Of a stretch of DNA of 6,138 nt, positions 1 to 5,549 are shown one piece after another. A program made the position numbers and the translations under genes. The DNA comes from Clostridia bacterium. GTDB taxonomy: Bacteria > Bacillota > Clostridia > Oscillospirales > QAKW01. The number at the start of each line of letters is the position of its first letter. Within the stretch, counting starts at the first letter, position 1. The notes beneath the pieces are model-generated. The model was not told the DNA's origin and did no database searches. It saw only the letters and a program-made list of their open reading frames with translations. The stretch lies in assembly GCA_017442025.1 (NCBI GenBank), contig JAFSBD010000034.1, forward strand, positions 1 to 6,138. The letters are read 5' to 3'.

Positions 1-784
1 CCTCCACGCAATAGGCGTTCACGCCCAATGTTTTAAAGATCTCGGGAACCAACTTATAGCCGGTACCGTGGAAGGGAGTATAAACGATGGAAAGGTTCTT
101 TGCCTCGGGGCTCAATGCGCCCAAGGGCAGTTGCTCCTCCAGCACCCGCGCCAGGTAGCGTTCGTCCACCTCGCTGCCGATCATCTCCAAAAGCTCCTTC
201 TCGATGGCCTCGGCCTCCGAAATGGTCTCCACCCGCAAAGGATCTACCTTCTGCATCTCCTTCAGGATGAAATCTGCCTGCTCGCCGGAAATCTGAGCAC
301 CGTCTTCAAAATAGACCTTATAGCCGTTATATTCCTTGGGGTTATGGGAGGCGGTGATGTTGACACCGCCGATGGCATGCAGATCCCGAATGGCAAAGGA
401 AAGCTCGGGGGTGGGGCGCAGCGCATCAAACAACCGCACCTTAATGCCCAGCGCGGCCATGGTGAGGGCGGTTTCCATTGCGAAACGCTTGCCGTTATTG
501 CGGCAATCATAAGCGATAACAATGCCCCGCTCCATCGCCTCTTTTCCAAGAGAAACAATATAGTTTCCAAATCCCTTGGAGGCGCGGCGAACGGTATAGA
601 TATTCATGCGGTTGGTACCCGCGCCCATGGTGCCGCGCAGGCCTGCGGTTCCGAAGGCAAGATCGCAACCGAAGCGGGAGCGGATCTCATCCTCCTTGCC
701 ATGCGCCGCGATCAGATCGGCCTTCAGGCGGCCGTCCAGCTCATAAAAACTTAACCAACGCTCATATTCAGCCTTATAATCCAT
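1..784 (-). CDS. Phosphoglucomutase/phosphomannomutase, N-terminal part (runs off left edge)
   Basis: This is an alpha-D-phosphohexomutase, a cytosolic enzyme that interconverts hexose 1- and 6-phosphates through a phosphoserine intermediate and feeds glycogen and cell-envelope sugar synthesis. The first 261 residues are visible. FGTAGLRG is at residues 44-51, and the active-site loop TASHNPKEYNG is at 144-154, with Ser146 the residue expected to carry the phosphate. TPFHGTG, typical of the start of domain 2, is at 236-242. The FGTAGLRG form and the long N-terminal lead resemble the PgcA/PGM2-like branch of about 570-580 residues, so a little under half is present. The metal-binding DGD loop and the sugar-specificity loop lie outside the window, so glucose versus mannose preference cannot be decided. 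The ATG abuts the stop of the TSCPD gene with no gap, and an AGGAGG (793-798) sits 8 bases upstream, which supports this start. It is the last visible gene of the dnaX-ybaB-recR operon. Confidence 0.93.
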   Translation of the reverse strand, partial: MDYKAEYERWLSFYELDGRLKADLIAAHGKEDEIRSRFGCDLAFGTAGLRGTMGAGTNRMNIYTVRRASKGFGNYIVSLGKEAMERGIVIAYDCRNNGKRFAMETALTMAALGIKVRLFDALRPTPELSFAIRDLHAIGGVNITASHNPKEYNGYKVYFEDGAQISGEQADFILKEMQKVDPLRVETISEAEAIEKELLEMIGSEVDERYLARVLEEQLPLGALSPEAKNLSIVYTPFHGTGYKLVPEIFKTLGVNAYCVE

Positions 785-1036
785 TTAATGTTCCTCCTGA
801 TACTCGATAAGCGCCTGCGCCAACTGATCGGGGCAGGATGTTCCTTTAAATCCGCAACGGATCCCGGCCAGACGCTCGATGGCCTCTTCAATCTCCATTC
901 CTTCGAGCAGGGATCCGATCCCCTGCAGGTTGCCGTTGCAACCGCCTTCGAAGGAAACGTTATGCAAGGTGCCGTCCTCCCCCACATCAAACAGGATCTT
1001 GCGGGAGCAAACGCCCCGCGGTTGATAGGTATTCAT
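785..1036 (-). CDS. TSCPD domain-containing small protein (83 aa), unknown function
   Basis: This is a small soluble protein with the signature TSCPDQLA at residues 66-73. The TSCPD domain is known as the C-terminal cysteine domain of B12-dependent ribonucleotide reductases and also as short stand-alone proteins of about 80 residues (TIGR03905-type), which is what this is. Four cysteines (C10, C33, C61, C68) are spread along the chain and could bind a metal; that is inference. No signal peptide or membrane segment is seen. It covers the whole family length, so it is not a fragment of a reductase. The ATG follows the recR TAA directly, in the same frame, and its TAA directly precedes the phosphohexomutase ATG, so it is co-transcribed and probably translationally coupled. 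The position after recR suggests nucleotide or DNA metabolism only loosely. Family assignment is good, but the biochemical function is unknown. Confidence 0.9.
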   Translation of the reverse strand: MNTYQPRGVCSRKILFDVGEDGTLHNVSFEGGCNGNLQGIGSLLEGMEIEEAIERLAGIRCGFKGTSCPDQLAQALIEYQEEH

Positions 1037-1633
1037 TTATTCAAACGACCTCCTATTCTCCATTGCGCGGGTAAGGGTGAGGCTATCGGCATACTCCAAT
1101 GTCCCGCCGACAGGGATCCCCAGCGCAAGGCCGGTTACCTTCACCTCAAAGGGCTTGAGCAGCTTATGCAGATAAAGGGCGGTTGCCTGACCCTCCACAT
1201 TGGGGGAGGTGGCCAGGATCACTTCCTCTACCGGCTCTTCCGCCACCCGATGCATCAGCTCGCGGATCTTGAGTTGATCGGCACCGATGCCGTTGACCGG
1301 GGAGATCAGACCATGAAGAACATGATAGGTCCCCTGAAAGGTGCGGGTGCGCTCCATGGCCTCCACATCCTCGGGCTTTTCCACAACGCAGATGGCATTT
1401 GCCCGCTTGGGATCGGCGCAGATGGGGCAAAGCTCCCGATCGGTAAGGTTTTGGCAACGGGGGCAGCAATGGATCAGATCCTTAGATGCCAGCAAGGTAT
1501 CCGCAAATTCCTTCACCATCGAATCGCCCTGGGCCAGAATAAAATAGGCCATCTTCTGGGCGGTTTTTGCACCCACGCCCGGCAGCTTACCAAACTGCTC
1601 AATGAGTTTATTTAACTGCGTGATATTAGGCAT
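1037..1633 (-). CDS. recR: Recombination mediator RecR
   Basis: RecR works with RecO (and RecF) to load RecA on SSB-coated single-stranded DNA during gap repair and homologous recombination; it forms a ring-like clamp. At 198 residues it is the usual family length. A helix-hairpin-helix (LPGVGAKTAQKMA) is at about residues 17-29. A C4 zinc finger uses C57, C60, C69 and C72. A Toprim domain starts at VVEKP (83-87) and continues to IPVGGTLEYAD near 173-183. Some usually conserved Toprim positions differ: SPNVEGQATA (143-152) instead of the common NPxVEGEATA, and TGLALG (167-172) where TRxAxG is usual. The ATG is 3 bases after the ybaB stop and has no clear Shine-Dalgarno sequence of its own, so translation is probably coupled to ybaB. 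Order dnaX-ybaB-recR is a widely conserved cluster. Identification is secure. Confidence 0.97.
   Translation of the reverse strand: MPNITQLNKLIEQFGKLPGVGAKTAQKMAYFILAQGDSMVKEFADTLLASKDLIHCCPRCQNLTDRELCPICADPKRANAICVVEKPEDVEAMERTRTFQGTYHVLHGLISPVNGIGADQLKIRELMHRVAEEPVEEVILATSPNVEGQATALYLHKLLKPFEVKVTGLALGIPVGGTLEYADSLTLTRAMENRRSFE
1049..1055 (-). promoter_or_regulatory. Ribosome-binding site of the TSCPD gene inside recR
   Basis: TAGGAGG lies within the last codons of recR, with 12 bases between GGAGG and the TSCPD ATG at 1036. That is longer than the usual 5-9 bases. The codon directly before the ATG is the in-frame recR stop, so no earlier in-frame start is possible and this site decides the start. 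Ribosomes terminating on recR would end exactly on the next start codon. Confidence 0.6.
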
Positions 1634-1636
1634 AGC

Positions 1637-1984
1637 TTAAAAGAGGCCGGGCATTCCGGGCAGGTTCAGCCCGCCGGTGATGGCGCCCATTTTGCTTTCC
1701 ATGGCGGAATCCGCCTGCTTCATACCCTCATTGATGGCGGCAACGATCAGATCCTCCAGCATCTCCACATCCTCGGGATCGACCACTTCAGGCTGGATCT
1801 TGACCTCCAGCAGCTCCTTCTTGCCGTTGACCTTGGCGCAAACCGCACCGCCGCCCGCCGCCGCTTCAAAAACGGTAGCCTCTACTTCCGCCTGGGCGGT
1901 TTGCATATCTTCCTGCATCTTCTGCACACGGCGCATCATGTCGCCCTGCTTCATATTATATCCATCGGGTAATCTTGCTTTCAT
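1637..1984 (-). CDS. YbaB/EbfC family nucleoid-associated protein
   Basis: This small DNA-binding protein belongs to the YbaB/EbfC (YaaK) family, whose members form tweezer-shaped dimers and coat DNA non-specifically. It has 115 residues, close to the usual 100-110. The N-terminal helix (about 11-45) has the family pattern MMRRVQKMQEDMQTAQAE. The beta-rich centre contains GGGAVCAKVNGKKELLEVKI (44-63), and PEVVDPEDVEMLEDLIVAA (65-83) leads into the long C-terminal helix. The C-terminus is a Gly/Pro/Leu-rich tail (GGLNLPGMPGLF) common in the family. The start ATG overlaps the dnaX TGA as ATGA, and AAAGGAG (1993-1999) lies 8 bases upstream inside dnaX, supporting this start over the internal Met11. 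Genetic linkage to dnaX and recR is conserved across bacteria and suggests a link to replication or repair, though its exact role is unsettled. Confidence 0.95.
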   Translation of the reverse strand: MKARLPDGYNMKQGDMMRRVQKMQEDMQTAQAEVEATVFEAAAGGGAVCAKVNGKKELLEVKIQPEVVDPEDVEMLEDLIVAAINEGMKQADSAMESKMGAITGGLNLPGMPGLF

Positions 1985-3525
1985 AAATTATTCTCCTTTA
2001 TTAATTCCTGCAACGGATCATCCTCCCGCAGAGAGGCCGCCGCTTCTTTTAAAATAATGCGATAAGGCTTTCCGCCGGCGCGCTGCGCCGCTTCTTCCAA
2101 CGCCTTTTTGTTATCGGGCATCGCCAAAAAGTCGATGCAGAACTTTTGCTCCGAGCGCAGGATGAGGGAATCCCCCTGCAAGGCGGGCTCGATATCCAAT
2201 AAAAAGCCCAGCAGATTGGCATGGCCTGTATCCTGCAAAACTTCTTTCATCATCTCCCAAAAGGGGCAACCCTCTTCCCCGCCTGCTGGCTCTGCCAAAG
2301 GCGCGGGCTCTGCTTTAATCGGTGCAGGGGCAGGCTCTTCCTTTTGCGGTGCCGCTATCGGCTCGCTGATGATGGGCGCGGGGGCAACGCCGCCCTTTTC
2401 CAGGCGGGCGATCCGCGCGCTTAAAGACGCATAATCTTCCCCCAGCTCCTCGCGGCAAAGGGAGATGAGGGTCATCTCCGCCAAGAGATTTTTCTCGCTG
2501 GTGCGGCCCAGCTCATAAATGCCCTCTAGCAAGGTGCGCATCATCCGCATAATGCAGGCGGTGGGCAATTGGCGGGATAGGCGGATCTTTTGCTCCAGCT
2601 CCCGCTCATCGCATTCGATCAGCTCCTGCGGCCGATCGCTGACACTGCAGATCAGCAGATCCCGCAGCACCGCCGAAAGGTCGGCAAAAAGCTGGGCAGG
2701 GCCCGCATACCGCTCCCTTGCGGTTTTATAAAACTTCAAAAGGCCGGTGGCATCCCTATTCCAGGCCAGGCGCACCGCCTCCATCAACTGATCGCCCGCG
2801 CAAACGCCGACGATCTGCTCCACCCGATCCAGGGTAACGGGCTGCTGCCCATCGCGGCAACGGTCCAAAAGGGATAAACCGTCCCGCATCGCGCCATCGG
2901 CCAGGCGGGCCAGCAAGGATGCGGCGGCGGGCTCTAATGCAAAGCCCTCTTGCTCTGCCACATACTGCAACCGCCCTGCAATCAGTTCGGGGGTCAACCG
3001 CTTAAAATCAAACCGCTGGCAACGGGAAAGGATGGTAGCGGGGATTTTATGAATTTCAGTAGTCGCCAGGACGAAGATAACATGACCGGGCGGCTCTTCC
3101 AAGGTCTTGAGCAGGGCGTTAAACGCCTGATTACTCAGCATATGCACCTCATCGATGATATAGACCCGATATTTTACCGAAGCGGGGGCATAGATCAACT
3201 CCTCCCGCAGCTCCCGCACATCCCCAACGCCGGTGTTGGTGGCGGCATCGATCTCAACAACATCCATCGTGGATTCATTGAGGATGCCTTGGCATTGGGG
3301 GCAAGCGTTGCAGGGATCGCCATCCCCGCTTTCGGCGCAGTTGACCGCCCGCGCCAAAATCTTGGCGCAGCTGGTCTTGCCGGTGCCGCGGGTGCCGCAG
3401 AAAAGATAGGCATGGGAAATATTCCCTTCGGCGATCTGGGCGCGCAGGGTCTTTACGATATGCTCCTGCCCCACCACATCCGAAAAGGTGAGTGGGCGAT
3501 ATTTTCGATAAAGTGCCTGATACAT
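1981..3525 (-). CDS. dnaX: DNA polymerase III subunit gamma/tau
   Basis: This is the ATPase motor of the sliding-clamp loader at the replication fork. At 514 residues it is somewhat shorter than Bacillus-type DnaX (about 560). It opens with MYQALYRKYRP, the hallmark start. Walker A GTRGTGKT is at 44-51. A zinc module uses C63, C72, C75 and C78. Walker B with DEVH is at 125-128, sensor 1 (LATTE) at about 153-157, the SRC arginine-finger motif at 167-169, and sensor 2 (GAMRDGLS, R214) at 211-218. The clamp-loader collar domain runs to about 370. A Pro/Ala/Glu-rich linker covers about 380-419, and a C-terminal domain of about 95 residues follows. No E. coli-like A-AAA-AAG frameshift site occurs at the domain border, so only the long form is predicted. 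The ATG at 3525 is chosen because AAAGGAG lies 5 bases upstream and MYQ is the family start; an ATG at 3573 would run into the SRP RNA. The 3' end overlaps ybaB by 4 bases. Confidence 0.97.
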   Translation of the reverse strand: MYQALYRKYRPLTFSDVVGQEHIVKTLRAQIAEGNISHAYLFCGTRGTGKTSCAKILARAVNCAESGDGDPCNACPQCQGILNESTMDVVEIDAATNTGVGDVRELREELIYAPASVKYRVYIIDEVHMLSNQAFNALLKTLEEPPGHVIFVLATTEIHKIPATILSRCQRFDFKRLTPELIAGRLQYVAEQEGFALEPAAASLLARLADGAMRDGLSLLDRCRDGQQPVTLDRVEQIVGVCAGDQLMEAVRLAWNRDATGLLKFYKTARERYAGPAQLFADLSAVLRDLLICSVSDRPQELIECDERELEQKIRLSRQLPTACIMRMMRTLLEGIYELGRTSEKNLLAEMTLISLCREELGEDYASLSARIARLEKGGVAPAPIISEPIAAPQKEEPAPAPIKAEPAPLAEPAGGEEGCPFWEMMKEVLQDTGHANLLGFLLDIEPALQGDSLILRSEQKFCIDFLAMPDNKKALEEAAQRAGGKPYRIILKEAAASLREDDPLQELIKENNL

Positions 3526-3530
3526 AAACT

Positions 3531-3537
3531 CTCCTTT
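3531..3537 (-). promoter_or_regulatory. dnaX ribosome-binding site
   Basis: AAAGGAG sits 5 bases before the ATG at 3525 and fixes that start over the upstream in-frame ATG at 3573. It begins directly after the T-rich stretch that follows the SRP RNA rod, leaving essentially no separate leader between the two genes. Confidence 0.8.
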
Positions 3538-3571
3538 AAAAATAATAAAGGTTGCTTTTATAAGACAGCCC
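3538..3571 (-). terminator. Candidate terminator: 3' arm of the SRP RNA terminal helix plus T-rich tail
   Basis: The 3' arm (3550-3571) pairs over 22 positions with 3695-3716 and is followed by a 12-base stretch (3538-3549) with nine T and three A. A stem followed by a U-rich tail resembles intrinsic termination. It is unusual because the two arms are over 120 bases apart, with the SRP domain between them, rather than forming a local hairpin. Termination may therefore be partial, which would let transcripts continue into dnaX. Moderate confidence. Confidence 0.4.
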
Positions 3572-3716
3572 ATCCGGACTCAAAACAGGAATTCAGCGCA
3601 CATAGACGAAGGTCCGCTTAATGCTGCTCGGTTCCCCGCCTGACATGGTTCACGGCACGCCCATTGCGCCGCGCCCGCCTTTTCAACATCCGGAGGGCTG
3701 CCTTATAAAGGCAACC
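3550..3716 (-). ncRNA. ffs: Signal recognition particle RNA (4.5S/scRNA type)
   Basis: This RNA is the scaffold that binds Ffh and targets ribosomes making membrane and secreted proteins to FtsY at the membrane. The helix 8 apex is unmistakable. On the minus strand it reads GUCAGG (3639-3644), CGG, the tetraloop GGAA (3632-3635), CCG, then AGCAGC (3623-3628). It is preceded by GUGAACCAU and followed by AUUAAGCGG, as in the Bacillus scRNA. The apical pairs are CGG/CCG instead of UCC/GGA, so pairing is kept by compensating changes. Outside the apex a long imperfect helix continues (for example CGGCGCA with UGUGCGCUG, and UCCGGA with UCCGGA), ending in a 22-position terminal stem (3695-3716 with 3550-3571) that has one C-A mismatch and one G-U pair. 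I see no Alu-domain hairpins, so this is a small-type RNA with an extended rod. The core at about 3590-3690 is secure. The ends are inferred from pairing and could be processed further in. It lies between gatA and dnaX, and placement before dnaX matches Firmicutes. Confidence 0.88.
3557..3583 (-). promoter_or_regulatory. Possible dnaX promoter inside the SRP RNA gene
   Basis: TTGAGT (3578-3583) and TATAAA (3557-3562) resemble sigma-A -35 and -10 boxes (4/6 and 5/6 matches) but with a short 15-base spacer. A start 6-8 bases downstream would fall near 3550 and give dnaX a leader of about 25 bases. The sequence is also constrained by SRP RNA base pairing, so the match may be accidental. Confidence 0.25.
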
Positions 3717-3726
3717 TTCACGTATC

Positions 3727-3769
3727 GGAACTCAAGACGCGGGAGGGTTTCTCCCGCATCTTAAATTCC
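3727..3769 (-). repeat. 19-bp inverted repeat (stable RNA hairpin) between gatA and the SRP RNA
   Basis: The arms 3751-3769 and 3727-3745 can pair over all 19 positions when three G-U pairs are allowed, with a 5-base loop (AAACC). The three wobble pairs fit selection for RNA structure rather than a recent DNA duplication. Neither side is followed by a T-run, so it is not a canonical intrinsic terminator in either direction. It could protect the 3' end of the gatCA mRNA, form the 5' end of the SRP RNA precursor, or be a processing site for a double-strand-specific RNase such as RNase III. The choice is open. Confidence 0.7.
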
Positions 3770-3778
3770 CTACTATTC

Positions 3779-3807
3779 AGTTTAGCATAAAACCCCGTGG
3801 ATTACAA
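3779..3807 (-). promoter_or_regulatory. Candidate promoter of the SRP RNA
   Basis: TTGTAA (3802-3807, overlapping the end of gatA) and TAAACT (3779-3784) are separated by 17 bases; each matches the sigma-A consensus at 4 of 6 positions. A start near 3770-3773 would put the 19-bp hairpin at the very 5' end of the SRP RNA precursor. An overlapping alternative is TTGCTT (3806-3811) with TATGCT (3784-3789) and a 16-base spacer. Both are weak matches, so this is a candidate only. Confidence 0.35.
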
Positions 3808-5250
3808 GCAAAAATCGTTTAAAATATAATTAAACTTCCGCTCAAAAGCATCGGCCAGATTCAGGATCTCGCCATCGGCAAAGGGCTTGCCGACGATGCT
3901 CATGCCGATGGGCATTCCTTCGGCGTTATAGCCGCAGGGGGTGCTGACCGCGGGCAAGCCCGCGATATTGACCGTTACGGTATAGATATCCGCCAGATAC
4001 ATGGAGGTGGGATCCTCGCTATGCTCCCCGATCTTGAAAGCAAACTCCGGGGTGGTGGGAGTAATAATGAAATCGCAGGTCTTGAAGATCTCTTCATATT
4101 CCTTGCGGATCCGCCGCCGCAACAGGCTGGCCTTTTTATAATAGGCATCAAAATAACCGCTGGAAAGGGCATAGGTGCCCAGCAGGATGCGGCGCTTGAC
4201 CTCATCGCCAAAACCCTCGTTGCGGGTGGCGATCAGCCGCTGATCGAAGGACTCCCCTTCCTTGGAAAGGTGGCCGTAGCGAACACCGTCGTACCGCGCC
4301 AGGTTGGAGGAGGCCTCCGCCGAAGAGATCAGATAATAGGCAGGGATCGCATAGGGCAGAGAAGGCATGGAAACCTCCTTGATGATGCAACCCATCCCCT
4401 CGAATTCCTTGATGGCATTTTCCACCGCCGCCTTGATCTCGGGGTTCAAGCCATCGGCGAAAAACTCCTTGGGTACGCCGATCACCGTCCCCTCAACGGG
4501 CGCACCCATCCGGGAGGCCACAGGCTCACTGGAGCGGGAGGTCATATCCAAAGGATCTTCGCCGGAGATGGCATCCAGCAGGATGGCGCAATCTGTTGCG
4601 CTCTTGCCGATGGGGCCGATCTGATCCAGCGAGGAGGCAAAGGCTACCAAGCCCGAGCGGGAGACCCGCCCATAGGTCGGTTTAATGCCGGTAACGCCGC
4701 AAAAGGCGGCGGGCTGGCGGATAGATCCGCCGGTATCGCTTCCCAAAGAGGCCACGCAAAGCCCCGCGGCCACCGCCGCGGCACTGCCGCCGGAGGATCC
4801 GCCGGGCACACGCTCGGTATCATAGGGGTTGCGGGTGATGCCGAAATGGGAGGTGGTGGTGGATGCGCCCATGGCAAACTCGTCCATATTCAGTTTGCCG
4901 ATGAAGATAGCGCCCGCCGCCTCCAGCTTTTCGGAAACGGTTGCATTATAGGCAGGGATGAAATCCCCCAGCATCTTGGAGGCGCAGGTGGTGCGCAAGC
5001 CCTTGGTGCAGATATTGTCCTTAATGCCAAGGACAATACCGGTCAGCGGGCCGGCCGCGCCTGCCTCGATCATCTTTTGGGCCGCCTCCGCCTGCTCCAT
5101 TGCCTTTTCATTGACAGTAACATAGGCTTTGATGGTGGGGTCCAGCTTTTCGATGCGGTCGAGGTAATATTGGGTCAGCTCCTGGGCGGTGATATCGCCG
5201 CCGTCCAGCAAGCCGCGCAATTCTTTGATCGATTTTAAGTGTAAATTCAT
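3802..5250 (-). CDS. gatA: Asp-tRNA(Asn)/Glu-tRNA(Gln) amidotransferase subunit A
   Basis: GatA is the amidase subunit of the GatCAB complex. It hydrolyses glutamine to ammonia, which is passed to GatB to amidate Glu-tRNA(Gln) or Asp-tRNA(Asn). The 482 residues match the usual 480-490. The amidase-signature Lys/Ser/Ser triad is present: Lys77 in LGIKDN, Ser152 in PGGSSGGS, and Ser176 in SDTGGSIRQP. These are offset by two from the published Staphylococcus residues (79/154/178). The C-terminus keeps GMPIGMSIVGKPF. The ATG at 5250 is chosen because it gives the family N-terminus; GAGG lies 10 bases upstream. A TTG at 5268 overlapping the gatC stop is possible but less likely. It follows gatC by 14 bases, as in most Gat operons. 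Downstream there is no gatB; instead the hairpin and SRP RNA follow. Confidence 0.97.
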   Translation of the reverse strand: MNLHLKSIKELRGLLDGGDITAQELTQYYLDRIEKLDPTIKAYVTVNEKAMEQAEAAQKMIEAGAAGPLTGIVLGIKDNICTKGLRTTCASKMLGDFIPAYNATVSEKLEAAGAIFIGKLNMDEFAMGASTTTSHFGITRNPYDTERVPGGSSGGSAAAVAAGLCVASLGSDTGGSIRQPAAFCGVTGIKPTYGRVSRSGLVAFASSLDQIGPIGKSATDCAILLDAISGEDPLDMTSRSSEPVASRMGAPVEGTVIGVPKEFFADGLNPEIKAAVENAIKEFEGMGCIIKEVSMPSLPYAIPAYYLISSAEASSNLARYDGVRYGHLSKEGESFDQRLIATRNEGFGDEVKRRILLGTYALSSGYFDAYYKKASLLRRRIRKEYEEIFKTCDFIITPTTPEFAFKIGEHSEDPTSMYLADIYTVTVNIAGLPAVSTPCGYNAEGMPIGMSIVGKPFADGEILNLADAFERKFNYILNDFCL

Positions 5251-5254
5251 CTTC

Positions 5255-5264
5255 TCTGCACCTC
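5255..5264 (-). promoter_or_regulatory. gatA ribosome-binding region
   Basis: GAGG (5261-5264) directly follows the gatC TGA, 10 bases before the gatA ATG at 5250; a weaker GAGAAG lies immediately before the ATG. The strongest match is far from the ATG, so coupling to gatC termination is likely. It favours the ATG at 5250 over the TTG at 5268, which lies upstream of the site. Confidence 0.5.
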
Positions 5265-5549
5265 TCAATCCATCAGTTTCTGAACCGCGATAAAGTGGTA
5301 CAGCTTGCCCTTTGCATTGGCAAGAGCATCTTCCACCGCCATGGAAGGATGCACCTCATCCTCCCGCAGCAATTCCATCCCGCCCTCAGCGGTGAGGGGA
5401 TACTCCTCTTCGGAGATCTCCACCTCGGTGATGGTATCCATCAGCTTCATGATGCTTTCCATATCCTTGGCCATCCGCTCCTTTTCCTCCCCTTCAAAAG
5501 AAAGGCGGGAAAGGGATGCCAGATGGTCGATTAACGCATGATCTTTCAT
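5265..5549 (-). CDS. gatC: Asp-tRNA(Asn)/Glu-tRNA(Gln) amidotransferase subunit C
   Basis: GatC is the small subunit that wraps between GatA and GatB and stabilises the amidotransferase. The 94 residues are the normal length. Family features are visible: the N-terminal helix with LIDHLASLSRLSFEGEE (7-23), a second helix with IMKLMDTITEVEI, the loop with LREDEVHPS (60-68), and a C-terminal segment ending HFIAVQKLMD where the family usually has a F-x-V-P-like motif. The ATG is preceded by AGGA (5557-5560) at 7 bases, and a second AAGGA slightly further out. It lies 29 bases after guaB, and the 14-base gap to gatA suggests co-transcription and coupled translation with it. Confidence 0.94.
   Translation of the reverse strand: MKDHALIDHLASLSRLSFEGEEKERMAKDMESIMKLMDTITEVEISEEEYPLTAEGGMELLREDEVHPSMAVEDALANAKGKLYHFIAVQKLMD

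Noticed and set aside
68..754. A 228-codon plus-strand open frame opposite the phosphohexomutase gene
   Set aside because: The minus strand reads a clear mutase with an active-site serine loop across the whole stretch; the plus frame shows no motif.
788..1615. A 275-codon open frame on the plus strand opposite recR and the TSCPD gene
   Set aside because: It spans the boundary of two secure minus-strand genes antisense to them and shows no protein-family signature.
2104..2112. AACAAAAAG in dnaX as a programmed -1 frameshift site
   Set aside because: It lies about 40 codons from the C-terminus rather than at the gamma/tau border, and slippage onto CAA would mispair at the first position, unlike the E. 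coli A-AAA-AAG site.
3526..3573. A 16-residue N-terminal extension of DnaX from an upstream ATG
   Set aside because: It would be encoded by the SRP RNA 3' arm and T-rich tail; MYQALYRKY is the standard DnaX start and has a well-placed AAAGGAG.
2950..3621. A 223-codon plus-strand open frame covering the dnaX start and the SRP RNA
   Set aside because: It crosses the dnaX start, its ribosome-binding site and the conserved SRP RNA rod, and has no family features.
3717..3801. A Firmicutes-type SRP Alu domain upstream of the rod
   Set aside because: Only one long simple hairpin is present; the two short hairpins with conserved loops and the UGUAA-like element of the large-type RNA are not seen in place.
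4021..5238. A 405-codon open frame on the plus strand opposite gatA
   Set aside because: It lies wholly antisense to a secure gatA, and its translation has no recognisable domains and a Gly/Ala/His-rich composition expected of a shadow frame in GC-rich codon-biased DNA.
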